Source of the DNA: Paludibacteraceae bacterium
Lineage (GTDB): Bacteria > Bacteroidota > Bacteroidia > Bacteroidales > Paludibacteraceae
DNA: 8,470 nt
Assembly: GCA_947445425.1 (NCBI GenBank)
Contig: CANFFA010000080.1
Span: 1-8,470, forward strand
Direction: 5' to 3'
Numbering within the stretch: position 1 is the first letter of the stretch; each line of letters opens with the position of its first letter. Positions 1 through 6,850 of this stretch are shown here, piece by piece. The position numbers were made by a program, and so were the translations under genes. The notes under the pieces were generated by a model that worked only from the letters and a program-made list of their open reading frames with translations, was not told the DNA's origin and did not search any database.

Positions 1-1128
1 ATACTTGAAGTAACCAAAAATGCTTCTGCCGACGAAATAAAAAAGGCCTATCGCAAAAAAGCGATACAGTACCATCCAGATAAAAATCCTGGTGATAAGA
101 AATCAGAGGAGAAGTTTAAAGAAGCTGCCGAGGCTTATGAAGTGTTAAGTGACCAAACCAAACGTCAACGTTACGACCAATATGGCCACGCCGGTATGGG
201 TGGAGCTGCTGGTGGAGGCGGTTATGGCGGTGGTGGAATGAATATGGATGACATATTCTCACACTTTGGTGATGTCTTTGGTGGGCATTTTGGTGGATTT
301 GGCGGTGGTCAACAAAGAGGTGGTGGCCAACGGGTGCGTCGTGGTTCAGATTTACGCGTAAAAGTAAAGCTTAATTTATCTGAGATTTCCCTTGGTGTAG
401 AAAAGAAAATAAAGGTAAAGAAACAAGTTTCTTGTTCTCATTGTAATGGTTCAGGTGGAGCACATGGTTCATCAACTACTACTTGTACCACTTGTAATGG
501 TCAAGGTCGTGTAATGCGCGTTCAACAAACCATTTTGGGACAAATGCAAACCGCAGCTGAGTGTCCGACCTGTAGTGGTGATGGGAAAATTATCAAAGAC
601 AAATGTTCACATTGCCAAGGTGAAGGTGTTGTTCGTGAAGATGAGGTCATTAGTATCAATATCCCTGCAGGTGTAATGGAAGGTATGCAACTTTCTGTTA
701 GCGGAAAAGGAAATGCAGCCCGTAGAGGAGGTGAAAATGGTGATCTATTGGTCTTGGTAGAAGAAGAAGCTCATCCTGAATTAATTCGCGATGAAAATGA
801 CTTGATATATAATTTACTACTTACTTTTCCAATGGCAACCTTAGGCGGTTCGGTAGAAGTGCCTACTGTTGAAGGAAAAGTAAAGGTTACAATTGCACCT
901 GGAACGCAACCTGGGAAAGTTTTGCGTTTAAGAGGTAAAGGTCTTCCAAGTGTAAATCGATACGGTACTGGTGATTTATTGGTTAATATCGGAGTCTATA
1001 TCCCTGAGAACCTAAACAAGGAAGAGAAAGTTTCTATTGAGAAATTAGCAAAATCTGACAATGTAAAACCAAATGCTGCAGCTTCCCGTAATTTCTTTGC
1101 TCATTTTAGAAATATGTTTGAATCTTGA
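1..1128 (+). CDS. dnaJ: Chaperone protein DnaJ (Hsp40), 5'-truncated by the window edge
   Basis: DnaJ is the cytosolic J-domain co-chaperone that delivers unfolded clients to DnaK and stimulates its ATPase through the HPD motif. The reading frame is open from base 1, giving 375 visible residues. By alignment from memory with E. coli DnaJ, about eight N-terminal residues are missing. The HPD motif is at bases 73-81 and the J domain continues to about visible residue 66. A Gly/Phe-rich linker follows (roughly 66-112, with [14 protein letters not shown]). Four CxxCxGxG zinc motifs start at bases 433, 484, 562 and 604 ([32 protein letters not shown]), and the C-terminal substrate-binding domains include [16 protein letters not shown]. 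The complete set of four zinc motifs makes this a type I DnaJ and not CbpA. An internal ATG at 142 is not the start, because the J domain lies upstream of it. The gene ends in TGA and faces a convergent neighbour. Confidence 0.97.
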   Translation: MLEVTKNASADEIKKAYRKKAIQYHPDKNPGDKKSEEKFKEAAEAYEVLSDQTKRQRYDQYGHAGMGGAAGGGGYGGGGMNMDDIFSHFGDVFGGHFGGFGGGQQRGGGQRVRRGSDLRVKVKLNLSEISLGVEKKIKVKKQVSCSHCNGSGGAHGSSTTTCTTCNGQGRVMRVQQTILGQMQTAAECPTCSGDGKIIKDKCSHCQGEGVVREDEVISINIPAGVMEGMQLSVSGKGNAARRGGENGDLLVLVEEEAHPELIRDENDLIYNLLLTFPMATLGGSVEVPTVEGKVKVTIAPGTQPGKVLRLRGKGLPSVNRYGTGDLLVNIGVYIPENLNKEEKVSIEKLAKSDNVKPNAAASRNFFAHFRNMFES

Positions 1129-1140
1129 GATTAAAAGAGT

Positions 1141-1175
1141 AAAGACTAAAGACTAAAGATTAAAGATTAAAGAGA
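1141..1175. repeat. Tandem 7-bp repeat array, five units
   Basis: Five consecutive heptads are visible just after dnaJ: AAAGACT, AAAGACT, AAAGATT, AAAGATT and AAAGAGA. Only the last two positions of the unit vary. The array lies between the dnaJ stop codon and the terminator hairpin, so it would be in the dnaJ 3' untranslated region. It is followed by a 9-base T run at 1194-1202. A related heptad array is at 6228-6255. No function can be assigned from sequence alone. Confidence 0.85.
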
Positions 1176-1220
1176 CAGAGTCGGATTTCATTATTTTTTT
1201 TTAAAATTATTGATTAATTG

Positions 1221-1288
1221 TAATCCTCTATAAAATTAAAAGACCACAACAGTTATTTGTTGTGGTCTTTTAATTTTATAGAGGATTA
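1221..1288. terminator. Bidirectional terminator with a perfect 30-bp inverted repeat
   Basis: The arms at 1221-1250 and 1259-1288 are perfectly complementary over 30 bp around an 8-base loop (AGTTATTT). The core stem AAAAGACCACAAC / GTTGTGGTCTTTT has A runs on one side and T runs on the other, so it can act as an intrinsic terminator in both directions. That suits its place between convergent dnaJ and the DUF349 gene, whose stop codon is only about 10 bp from the right arm. The stem continues for 17 more base pairs beyond the core, which an intrinsic terminator does not need. Confidence 0.9.
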
Positions 1289-1298
1289 ATTATTTTGA

Positions 1299-3131
1299 TT
1301 ATAAATTCTCATCAATCAAATTTATTTTTTGTTGGATTAAAAGACTTTCTTCTTTTAAACTTTCAATTTTACGTTCCATCTCTTTAATGAGTCCACCCCC
1401 TTTTTTGGAAGAAGCAGCAGAGAAAAATCCCATATTGTTCTCATAAGTCGCAATTTCAGATTTCAAGTGATCCAAAGCTCTCGTTAATTTATCTTTCTCA
1501 CGACTCAATTTATTATCACCTTTGGTGCTCATATCTTTCAAATTAGATTTGAAAGAGTCCATTCGGCGGTTCGTAGAATCTACATGAAGTGCCTCAAATT
1601 GTTTATCAACTACTTCACGGTATTCTTTGTAGATTTTATCCTTTTCTTTAAACGGCACATATCCAATGGTATTCCATTCAGCCATCAAAGCACGTACTGT
1701 TGCTAAGGTTTCATTATGGTTTTCCGCTTTTTCAATGGCCGTAATTTTTGTAATTAACTCTTTCTTCTTGGCTAAGTTTTCAGCCTCTTCGGAACGTTGT
1801 CCAGCAGTACTTTTGTTTTTTTGTTCAAAAAAGTAATCACAGGCCGCAATAAATCGTTTCCACAATTCATCTGAAACTTTTTTAGCTACAGGACCTATTG
1901 TTTTCCACTCCTTTTGTAAAGCAATAAATTTATCGCTGGTCTCTTTCCACTCTGTGCTCTCTTTCAAAGCCTCAGCTTTTTCACACAAAACTTTCTTACT
2001 ATCAGCATTTTGAGTCAAAGTATTCTTAGATTCTTTATAGAATTCACCCTTTGCTGCAAAAAATGCATCACAAGCTTTTCTATATCTATCAAAAATAGTT
2101 TGATTTGATTTTCTTGGTGCAAATCCAATACCTCTCCATTCATCTTGCCAAGCCAATACCGTTTTAGTGGATTCATCCCACTCTTTATAGTTAGTGATGG
2201 CACTGATATCAAAAGCTTCAATCTTTTCGCACAAAGTCGTTTTTAAAATTAGATTTTCTTCTTCTAATTTACGTATTTCATCGAAATGTGATTGGTGATT
2301 TTTATTGATAATGGTTGATGCTTCCTTGAAACGTGCCCAGATTTGTTCACGCATTTCACGGGATACAGGTCCAAGACCATGCCACTCTTCATGTAATTTT
2401 TGTAAGTGTTGAAAAGCCAAAACGACATCGGTCTCAGTCATCAGTTTTTCGGCAGCTTCACAAACTAAAAGTTTCGCTTCTAAGTTCTTTTTGAAGTCAT
2501 ATTCCCTTAGTTCATTGTTTATTTTAATTAAGTCCCAAAAAGACTCTTGGTATAAATTATATTGTTTCCAAAGCTCTGTTGAGGCAGTTTGAGGAACTTG
2601 ACCGATCGTTTTCCAACTTTGTTGTAAATTGCGAAAATCATTGATGTGAATAGAAACATCATCGCTACTCTCAGTCAATGCCTTCATTTGGGCTAGTAGA
2701 GCTTGTTTAAGAATAAGATTATTTTCTTTTTCTTTCTCAATTTGAGCCATCAAAGTAGCCTTTTTAATACGAAATTGATTGAGAAGCTCTTTGAATTCAT
2801 CTTCCAAAGGATCTTTAGAAGCAACAAAGTCAGATTCAATTCCATCGGTTTCAATGAAAAGTTTCTTTTGCTCATCAATATCAGCTTTTACCTTTTTGTA
2901 AAAAGTTTGTTTGATGATTTCAACATCATCTTTAACCACATCCACTTCTTTGTCAATCAACAACTTCAAAGAAGTCACCAATTCAGATTTTGCGCACAAG
3001 GTATAATCTTGTATGGACAGCTTGTCAGCTACAGCTTCTTTAATTATTGTGGACTCCAACTTTGGTTCCGTTTCAGTCAAAACTTCGCTGGTTGACTTGT
3101 CAATATCCAGGCTTACATCAAGTGCGTTCAT
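1299..3131 (-). CDS. DUF349 repeat protein, 610 aa, function unknown
   Basis: This is a highly charged, mostly helical cytoplasmic protein without a signal peptide or membrane segment. Five DUF349 repeats are visible, each built around a pattern like LQxxWKxIGxVP...ELWxxFxxAxxxFF. Their conserved tryptophans are at residues 173, 250, 332, 409 and 486, a regular spacing of 77-82 residues. Residues 1-150 are acidic and coiled-coil-like. Residues 520-610 are also coiled-coil-like and contain a short Gly/Ser/Ala/Lys break (FFSAASSKKGGG). DUF349 is a named domain with no established biochemical activity that I can state. The start at 3131 is the first ATG of the frame and follows an A-rich leader (CAAAA before ATG) without a Shine-Dalgarno sequence, as is normal in Bacteroidota. 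The gene lies 228 bp downstream of ribBA on the same strand, with no clear terminator between them, so read-through is possible. Confidence 0.9.
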   Translation of the reverse strand: MNALDVSLDIDKSTSEVLTETEPKLESTIIKEAVADKLSIQDYTLCAKSELVTSLKLLIDKEVDVVKDDVEIIKQTFYKKVKADIDEQKKLFIETDGIESDFVASKDPLEDEFKELLNQFRIKKATLMAQIEKEKENNLILKQALLAQMKALTESSDDVSIHINDFRNLQQSWKTIGQVPQTASTELWKQYNLYQESFWDLIKINNELREYDFKKNLEAKLLVCEAAEKLMTETDVVLAFQHLQKLHEEWHGLGPVSREMREQIWARFKEASTIINKNHQSHFDEIRKLEEENLILKTTLCEKIEAFDISAITNYKEWDESTKTVLAWQDEWRGIGFAPRKSNQTIFDRYRKACDAFFAAKGEFYKESKNTLTQNADSKKVLCEKAEALKESTEWKETSDKFIALQKEWKTIGPVAKKVSDELWKRFIAACDYFFEQKNKSTAGQRSEEAENLAKKKELITKITAIEKAENHNETLATVRALMAEWNTIGYVPFKEKDKIYKEYREVVDKQFEALHVDSTNRRMDSFKSNLKDMSTKGDNKLSREKDKLTRALDHLKSEIATYENNMGFFSAASSKKGGGLIKEMERKIESLKEESLLIQQKINLIDENL

Positions 3132-3207
3132 TTTTGTTTTTTTTAGTGTATTCTGCAGACACAGTTTGCAAAATTGGTGTCGTTAATTCTCTTTGCTAAA
3201 GGCAAGG

Positions 3208-3215
3208 CAAAAATA
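3208..3215 (-). promoter_or_regulatory. Candidate -7 box for the DUF349 gene
   Basis: On the minus strand this reads TATTTTTG, matching the Bacteroidota -7 pattern TAnnTTTG, and it lies about 77 bp upstream of the start codon at 3131. No TTG is found at the expected 17-23 bp upstream; the nearest TTTG is 32 bp away (3248-3251). The call is therefore weak. The remainder of 3132-3359 is AT-rich, and I see no gene and no strong hairpin in it. Confidence 0.25.
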
Positions 3216-3359
3216 AGAATTAATTTCTAATTATTGATATTTTTTTACAAAAACAGTTATTTTTATACCTTCTCTTCTATGTTATCGAATGATGATACCA
3301 ACAAATTGAAATACTGTAAGTTATTCGCAATTCTTATATTCTACAAGAAAATAAGATAG

Positions 3360-4580
3360 CTATTCTTTTCTTTTGATTTGTTTTAAATCATGCCCCATTT
3401 TTGTTTTTTTTGTATGCATATAGAAGTCATTGTGTGGATTAGTAGCCACTTCTATGGGCACATTTTCAACAATGGTAAGTCCATAAGCTTCTAAACCGAT
3501 GCGTTTAACGGGATTATTACTCATCAGGCGAATTTTAGTTACACCCACTTCACGTAGAATTTGAGCACCTACCCCATAATTTCGTTCATCAGCATCAAAA
3601 CCCAAGTGTATATTTGCTTCGACTGTATCTAGACCCTCTTCCTGAAGTTTATAGGCTTTAATTTTATTCATCAACCCAATTCCTCGTCCCTCCTGATTCA
3701 TATAAACGACAACTCCCCTACCCTCTTTTTCAATTAGTTGCATAGATTTATGAAGTTGTTCACCACATTCGCAGCGCATAGAACCAAAAATATCACCCGT
3801 CATGCAGGAAGAGTGAACCCTTACCAATACTGGTTCATCATGTTTCCACTCTCCTTTAATTAGTGCTACGTGTTCTTTGTCATTGGATAGTTGACGAAAA
3901 GGGATGAGTTTAAAATCACCAAAGGCAGTTGGCATGTTTACCTTCTCACCTTTTTCAACCAAGGTCTCATTTTGAAGTCTGTAAGCAATTAAATCCTTGA
4001 TGGTAATAATTTTGAGATTGAATTTTTTTGATACTTCAATTAATTCTGGTAAGCGTGACATGGTACCATCTTCATTCATAATCTCAATCAAAGCACCTGC
4101 AGGGTATAGCCCTGCCAATCTGGCCAAATCTACTGCTGCTTCAGTATGTCCAGCACGTTGTAAAACACCTTTGGAACGTGCACGTAATGGGAAAATATGT
4201 CCTGGACGACCAAAGGTTTCTGGTCTTGAATCCATATCGCATAAAGCTTGAAAAGTTGCAGCACGATCAGCAGCAGAAACACCAGTGGTGCAACCCTCCA
4301 GTTTGTCGATACTAATTGTAAAAGGAGTTGCGTGAATGGCAGTATTGTTGTTCACTTGCATTTCAAGACTTAACTCTTCGCAACGATCTTCAGTAATGGC
4401 AGCACATACAATCCCTCTTCCGTTGGTGATCATAAAGTTAACCATTTCTGGAGTAATTTTTTCGGCCGCACAAATAAAATCGCCTTCATTTTCACGATCT
4501 TCATCATCTACTACGATAACAAATTTCCCTTCCTGAATATCTAATAGCGCTTCTTCTATGGTATTTACGATTGATGCCAT
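3360..4580 (-). CDS. ribBA: Bifunctional DHBP synthase / GTP cyclohydrolase II (RibBA), 406 aa
   Basis: This enzyme catalyses both entry reactions of riboflavin synthesis in the cytoplasm. The N-terminal RibB half turns ribulose 5-phosphate into 3,4-dihydroxy-2-butanone 4-phosphate. The C-terminal RibA half opens GTP to the diaminopyrimidine precursor. RibB (about 1-200) shows the acidic loop [12 protein letters not shown] (23-34), [10 protein letters not shown], the catalytic-type H145 in RAGHTEA and E166 in [10 protein letters not shown]. RibA (about 205-400) shows the three zinc cysteines C259, C270 and C272 ([17 protein letters not shown]), [11 protein letters not shown] and the ADERNYG arginine R333. 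Both halves look intact, so this should be a true bifunctional enzyme and not a RibB with a decayed RibA half. The ATG at 4580 lies 10 bp after the lptG stop, in an A/T-rich gap without a Shine-Dalgarno sequence, which implies cotranscription. I see no FMN riboswitch: the gap is too short, and the leader of the upstream gene is only about 13 nt. Confidence 0.97.
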   Translation of the reverse strand: MASIVNTIEEALLDIQEGKFVIVVDDEDRENEGDFICAAEKITPEMVNFMITNGRGIVCAAITEDRCEELSLEMQVNNNTAIHATPFTISIDKLEGCTTGVSAADRAATFQALCDMDSRPETFGRPGHIFPLRARSKGVLQRAGHTEAAVDLARLAGLYPAGALIEIMNEDGTMSRLPELIEVSKKFNLKIITIKDLIAYRLQNETLVEKGEKVNMPTAFGDFKLIPFRQLSNDKEHVALIKGEWKHDEPVLVRVHSSCMTGDIFGSMRCECGEQLHKSMQLIEKEGRGVVVYMNQEGRGIGLMNKIKAYKLQEEGLDTVEANIHLGFDADERNYGVGAQILREVGVTKIRLMSNNPVKRIGLEAYGLTIVENVPIEVATNPHNDFYMHTKKTKMGHDLKQIKRKE

Positions 4581-4590
4581 TTAAACTAAA

Positions 4591-6075
4591 TTATTTAATT
4601 CCGATTTTTAAGCCGGACGATTTGTTAATAAAATACTTGTATTTTTGTAGAAATTGATTCCAAACTTTGCTATACTGTTCGGAATTGAATAGAGTAGCGT
4701 CAATTGCAGCTTTATAGGTTAGGAAAATACCTATGGGTAATAAAACGACAGAACTAAGCCACATTCCTTCATAGGCAGTCCACAATCCCTCACGCGCCAT
4801 TTTGTAGCCGGTATTATCAATTATATAATAGATGATGAACATGACCACTGAAATGATCACTGGCGTTCCCAATCCACCTTTTCGAATAATAGCGCCGAGC
4901 GGTGCCCCAATAAAAAAGAAAATCAAACAGGCAAAAGACAAGGTAAATTTCCGGTGGCGCTCTATTTGATGTCTGAGTACATATTTAACAGGTTCCTCTA
5001 ACAACATTTTGTTGTAGCTAATTAACTCTTTCATTGTTTTTGCTTTATCAATAGCGTAGTTACTAGCACGTTCCATAGCTTCTTGATTTAGAGAGAGAAA
5101 TAGCGAGTCGCTGTTTGCAGCTTTTTTATTGAAAGTCTGCTTTTTATTGTTGTTAAGACTGTATGAACTCTCACGACCTAAAAAATGACCTTTTACAATT
5201 TCATTCCCCTGACTTTTTGCTCTTGAATCAGCAATGATAGATACAGAATCTATGGATTCAGTCAGTTGGCTGAAGTTTTTACTCACATGTTGATCTTTTA
5301 AAACAGATTCATCAAAACGACTAAACTCTGTATCAAAGTCAATCAATATCTCCTTTAATTTAAAGCTTTCACGTCTGTAAGGTACACTTAAAACGGAGCT
5401 GCTGATGTTTTGTTTTTTAAGATTTTCGAAACTCTCCCCATCGTAAAGTGACAAAAGAAGGTATTTATTGTCTTTCGAAAATTGAACCCTTCCAGAGTCA
5501 GCTACCATAACAGTTGCGTTATCAAAGCCTCCTGAGAAATCATAGATCATTAAATCTTTGAGGAGTTTATCACTTTTCTCGCGAACGTAAATATTCACCC
5601 CGCTGATTCCGGAGTAAAACTCACCTACAGGAATATCAAATTCAGGAGATTTTTGTCGAAGTGAAAAGATGAGGGTCCAAAGTTTCGTTTGGGCTACTGG
5701 CAGTACATAATTGGAGAAATAGTAAGCACTAATGCAAACCATACAGATAAAGATCATCAATGGACGCATGATTCGAAAAAGAGAAACCCCTGCCGCTTTC
5801 ATGGCCGTGAGTTCAAAATTTTCACCCAAGTTACCGAAAGTCATTAAGGAGGCGAGTAGGATGGCTAAAGGTAATGCCATTGGCACTAAGGAGAATACAG
5901 CATAAATAAAAAATTCAGCCAATACCGATGCACCTATACCTTTACCTACTAATTCTGCAACATGTCTCCACAAAAACTGCATCAATAAGATTAGAATGCA
6001 GATGAGAAAGGTCATCAAAAAGATGGTGAAAAAGCGCTTTAATATGTATAAATCTAACTTTTTAATTTTAAACAT
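4591..6075 (-). CDS. LptG/LptF-family (YjgP/YjgQ) lipopolysaccharide export permease, 494 aa
   Basis: Members of this family are the inner-membrane subunits that, with the LptB ATPase, extract lipopolysaccharide and pass it to the periplasmic Lpt bridge. The protein starts with a typical cytoplasmic segment (LDLYILKRFF) and three predicted membrane helices (about 14-34, 50-78 and 100-122). Between helices 2 and 3 is the family loop ENFELTAMKAAGVSLFRIMRPL, thought to contact the ATPase. A long periplasmic region (about 123-370) comes next, then three more helices (about 374-394, 404-422 and 436-455). Asn-Thr-Gly (DNTGY) after helix 5 is typical of the family. At 494 aa it is well over 100 residues longer than E. 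coli LptF or LptG (about 360); the extra length is mainly a polar Ser/Asn/Lys-rich stretch around 250-345. I cannot separate LptG from LptF by eye, so I give no symbol. It is the first gene of an operon with ribBA. Confidence 0.92.
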   Translation of the reverse strand: MFKIKKLDLYILKRFFTIFLMTFLICILILLMQFLWRHVAELVGKGIGASVLAEFFIYAVFSLVPMALPLAILLASLMTFGNLGENFELTAMKAAGVSLFRIMRPLMIFICMVCISAYYFSNYVLPVAQTKLWTLIFSLRQKSPEFDIPVGEFYSGISGVNIYVREKSDKLLKDLMIYDFSGGFDNATVMVADSGRVQFSKDNKYLLLSLYDGESFENLKKQNISSSVLSVPYRRESFKLKEILIDFDTEFSRFDESVLKDQHVSKNFSQLTESIDSVSIIADSRAKSQGNEIVKGHFLGRESSYSLNNNKKQTFNKKAANSDSLFLSLNQEAMERASNYAIDKAKTMKELISYNKMLLEEPVKYVLRHQIERHRKFTLSFACLIFFFIGAPLGAIIRKGGLGTPVIISVVMFIIYYIIDNTGYKMAREGLWTAYEGMWLSSVVLLPIGIFLTYKAAIDATLFNSEQYSKVWNQFLQKYKYFINKSSGLKIGIK

Positions 6076-6144
6076 GCCATAATATTTGTGACAACAAAAT
6101 TACGCCAAAAAGTTCAATAATCAAGGTTTTGGCATGTAAAATTA
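6063..6144. repeat. Inverted repeat enclosing the lptG-type gene's promoter and start codon
   Basis: The left arm, TAATTTTAAACATGCCA (6063-6079), covers the start codon. The right arm, TGGCATGTAAAATTA (6130-6144), is its reverse complement except for a 2-base bulge (AA) in the left arm, so 15 bases pair. The arms bracket the predicted promoter at 6095-6124. The right arm would lie upstream of the transcript, so this cannot fold as an mRNA hairpin unless transcription starts further out. It may be an operator pair or a remnant of local duplication. Confidence 0.6.
6095..6124 (-). promoter_or_regulatory. Promoter of the lptG-ribBA operon
   Basis: On the minus strand the sequence has TTG (6124-6122), 19 bp, then TAATTTTG (6102-6095). 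This fits the Bacteroidota primary sigma factor consensus TTG-N17-23-TAnnTTTG. Transcription should start near 6088-6090, giving a leader of only about 13 nt before the ATG at 6075. Both elements and their spacing match, so this is one of the best-supported promoters in the window. Confidence 0.6.
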
Positions 6145-6227
6145 CTTTGAAATGGATATATCTTGTTATCAGGAGTTTAAAGAAAAAAATATGATTCGAT
6201 TAGAAAGTAGAGTAATTTATGATTGGC

Positions 6228-6255
6228 CTATAGTCTATAGTCTATTATCTATTGA
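6228..6255. repeat. Tandem 7-bp repeat array, four units
   Basis: Four heptads are visible: CTATAGT, CTATAGT, CTATTAT and CTATTGA. Read on the minus strand, the best units are TATAGAC and AATAGAC, which differ by one or two bases from the TAAAGAC unit of the array at 1141-1175. It lies about 150 bp upstream of umuD. An open frame crosses it, but I do not believe it is coding. Confidence 0.7.
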
Positions 6256-6337
6256 CATAATGATTCGCGATTTGTACTGAACAACTACAATCACACTTCA
6301 TTTATTTTTTTAATAACAAATCATTAAGAATAATTCA

Positions 6338-6386
6338 CAGACTAAAACTATATCTTTACATACTGGTTGTTTATCAGGACTAAAAC
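6338..6386 (+). promoter_or_regulatory. Putative umuDC promoter flanked by direct repeats (possible operator)
   Basis: TATCTTTA at 6351-6358 is one base away from the Bacteroidota -7 pattern TAnnTTTG; no TTG is at the matching upstream distance. Nearly identical copies of CAG(G)ACTAAAAC lie on either side, at 6338-6348 and 6375-6386. The second copy overlaps an imperfect inverted repeat, TTGTTTA (6367-6373) and TAAAACAA (6381-6388). Because umuDC operons are generally kept off until DNA damage, a repressor site here is plausible. The site does not resemble the E. coli LexA box, and the regulator is unknown. Confidence 0.35.
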
Positions 6387-6403
6387 AAGACAATTACCTA
6401 GAT

Positions 6404-6850
6404 ATGTGTACATTAAAATTTCATAGTTCGGCAATACTGGACATCTACTCTTCTGAAACGGATACGCAATTGGAGTTGCCTTTTTTACATGGTATTAGTG
6501 CCGGATTTCCATCTCCAGCGATGGACTTTGTTGACATCAGTATTGACTTGAACCGTCACCTGATCAAACATCCATCAGCAACATTCTATGGTAGAGTCAA
6601 GGGTGAATCAATGAAGGATGCAGGCATCAATGATGGCGATTTGTTGATTATTGATAAAAGTATTACTCCTGAGCATGGAAAAATAGCGGTATGCTTTATT
6701 GATGGTGATTTTACACTCAAAAGGATTAAAATAGACGAACAAGGTTTATGGCTAATGCCAGAAAATGAAAATTACCATCCAATCCATGTGAATGAGGCCA
6801 GTGAACTGCGTGTTTGGGGAGTGGTAAGTCACATCATAAAATCTGTATAA
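6404..6850 (+). CDS. umuD: UmuD-like S24 autoprotease, DNA polymerase V accessory subunit, 148 aa
   Basis: UmuD is cleaved to UmuD' in a RecA-stimulated self-cleavage, and UmuD' pairs with UmuC to form the translesion polymerase Pol V. The key features are all present: a likely cleavage site A33-G34 in GISAGFPSPA, the nucleophile S69 in GRVKGESMKDAGI and the general base K106 in GDFTLKRI. The 37-residue Ser-Lys spacing and the 36-residue distance from cleavage site to Ser equal those I recall for E. coli UmuD (C24/G25, S60, K97). There is no N-terminal helix-turn-helix and the protein is short, so it is UmuD and not a LexA or phage repressor. The ATG at 6404 leaves about 33 residues before the cleavage site, slightly longer than in E. 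coli. The stop codon overlaps the umuC start by one base. Confidence 0.93.
   Translation: MCTLKFHSSAILDIYSSETDTQLELPFLHGISAGFPSPAMDFVDISIDLNRHLIKHPSATFYGRVKGESMKDAGINDGDLLIIDKSITPEHGKIAVCFIDGDFTLKRIKIDEQGLWLMPENENYHPIHVNEASELRVWGVVSHIIKSV

Larger units (their letters stand above)
6076..6403. other. Divergent intergenic region between the lptG-type gene and umuD (328 bp)
   Basis: This AT-rich stretch holds no convincing gene. From left to right it contains the lptG-operon promoter and its flanking inverted repeat, a plain AT-rich stretch, the heptad array at 6228-6255 flanked by two copies of ATGATTCG (6191-6198 and 6260-6267), and the putative umuD control region from about 6338. No transcription terminator is expected or seen, since transcription leaves in both directions. 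Confidence 0.7.

Noticed and set aside
1141..1175. CRISPR array
   Set aside because: The units are contiguous 7-mers without spacers, and no cas genes are present.
2015..2221. 68-codon minus-strand ORF inside the DUF349 gene in another frame
   Set aside because: It is out of frame with the DUF349 repeats, which continue unbroken across it.
2703..3095. 130-codon plus-strand ORF opposite the DUF349 gene
   Set aside because: It is a Phe- and Leu-rich shadow of the highly charged, well-supported minus-strand gene and resembles no family.
3240..3359. Terminator after ribBA
   Set aside because: Only 4-5 bp stems can be formed (for example TTCTT...AAGAA) and none is followed by a convincing T run on the minus strand.
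3997..4536. Two plus-strand ORFs (84 and 66 codons) opposite ribBA
   Set aside because: They are antisense to conserved RibB catalytic sequence and have no recognisable domain.
6191..6280. 29-codon ORF upstream of umuD with AGGAG at 6171-6175
   Set aside because: The AGGAG is 15 bases from the ATG, too far to act, Bacteroidota rarely use such sites, and a third of the frame is the heptad array.
6814..6849. Upstream ATG that would lengthen UmuC by 12 residues
   Set aside because: The added residues lie inside umuD and do not resemble UmuC; the family N-terminus MFALIDCNNFYASCE begins at 6850.
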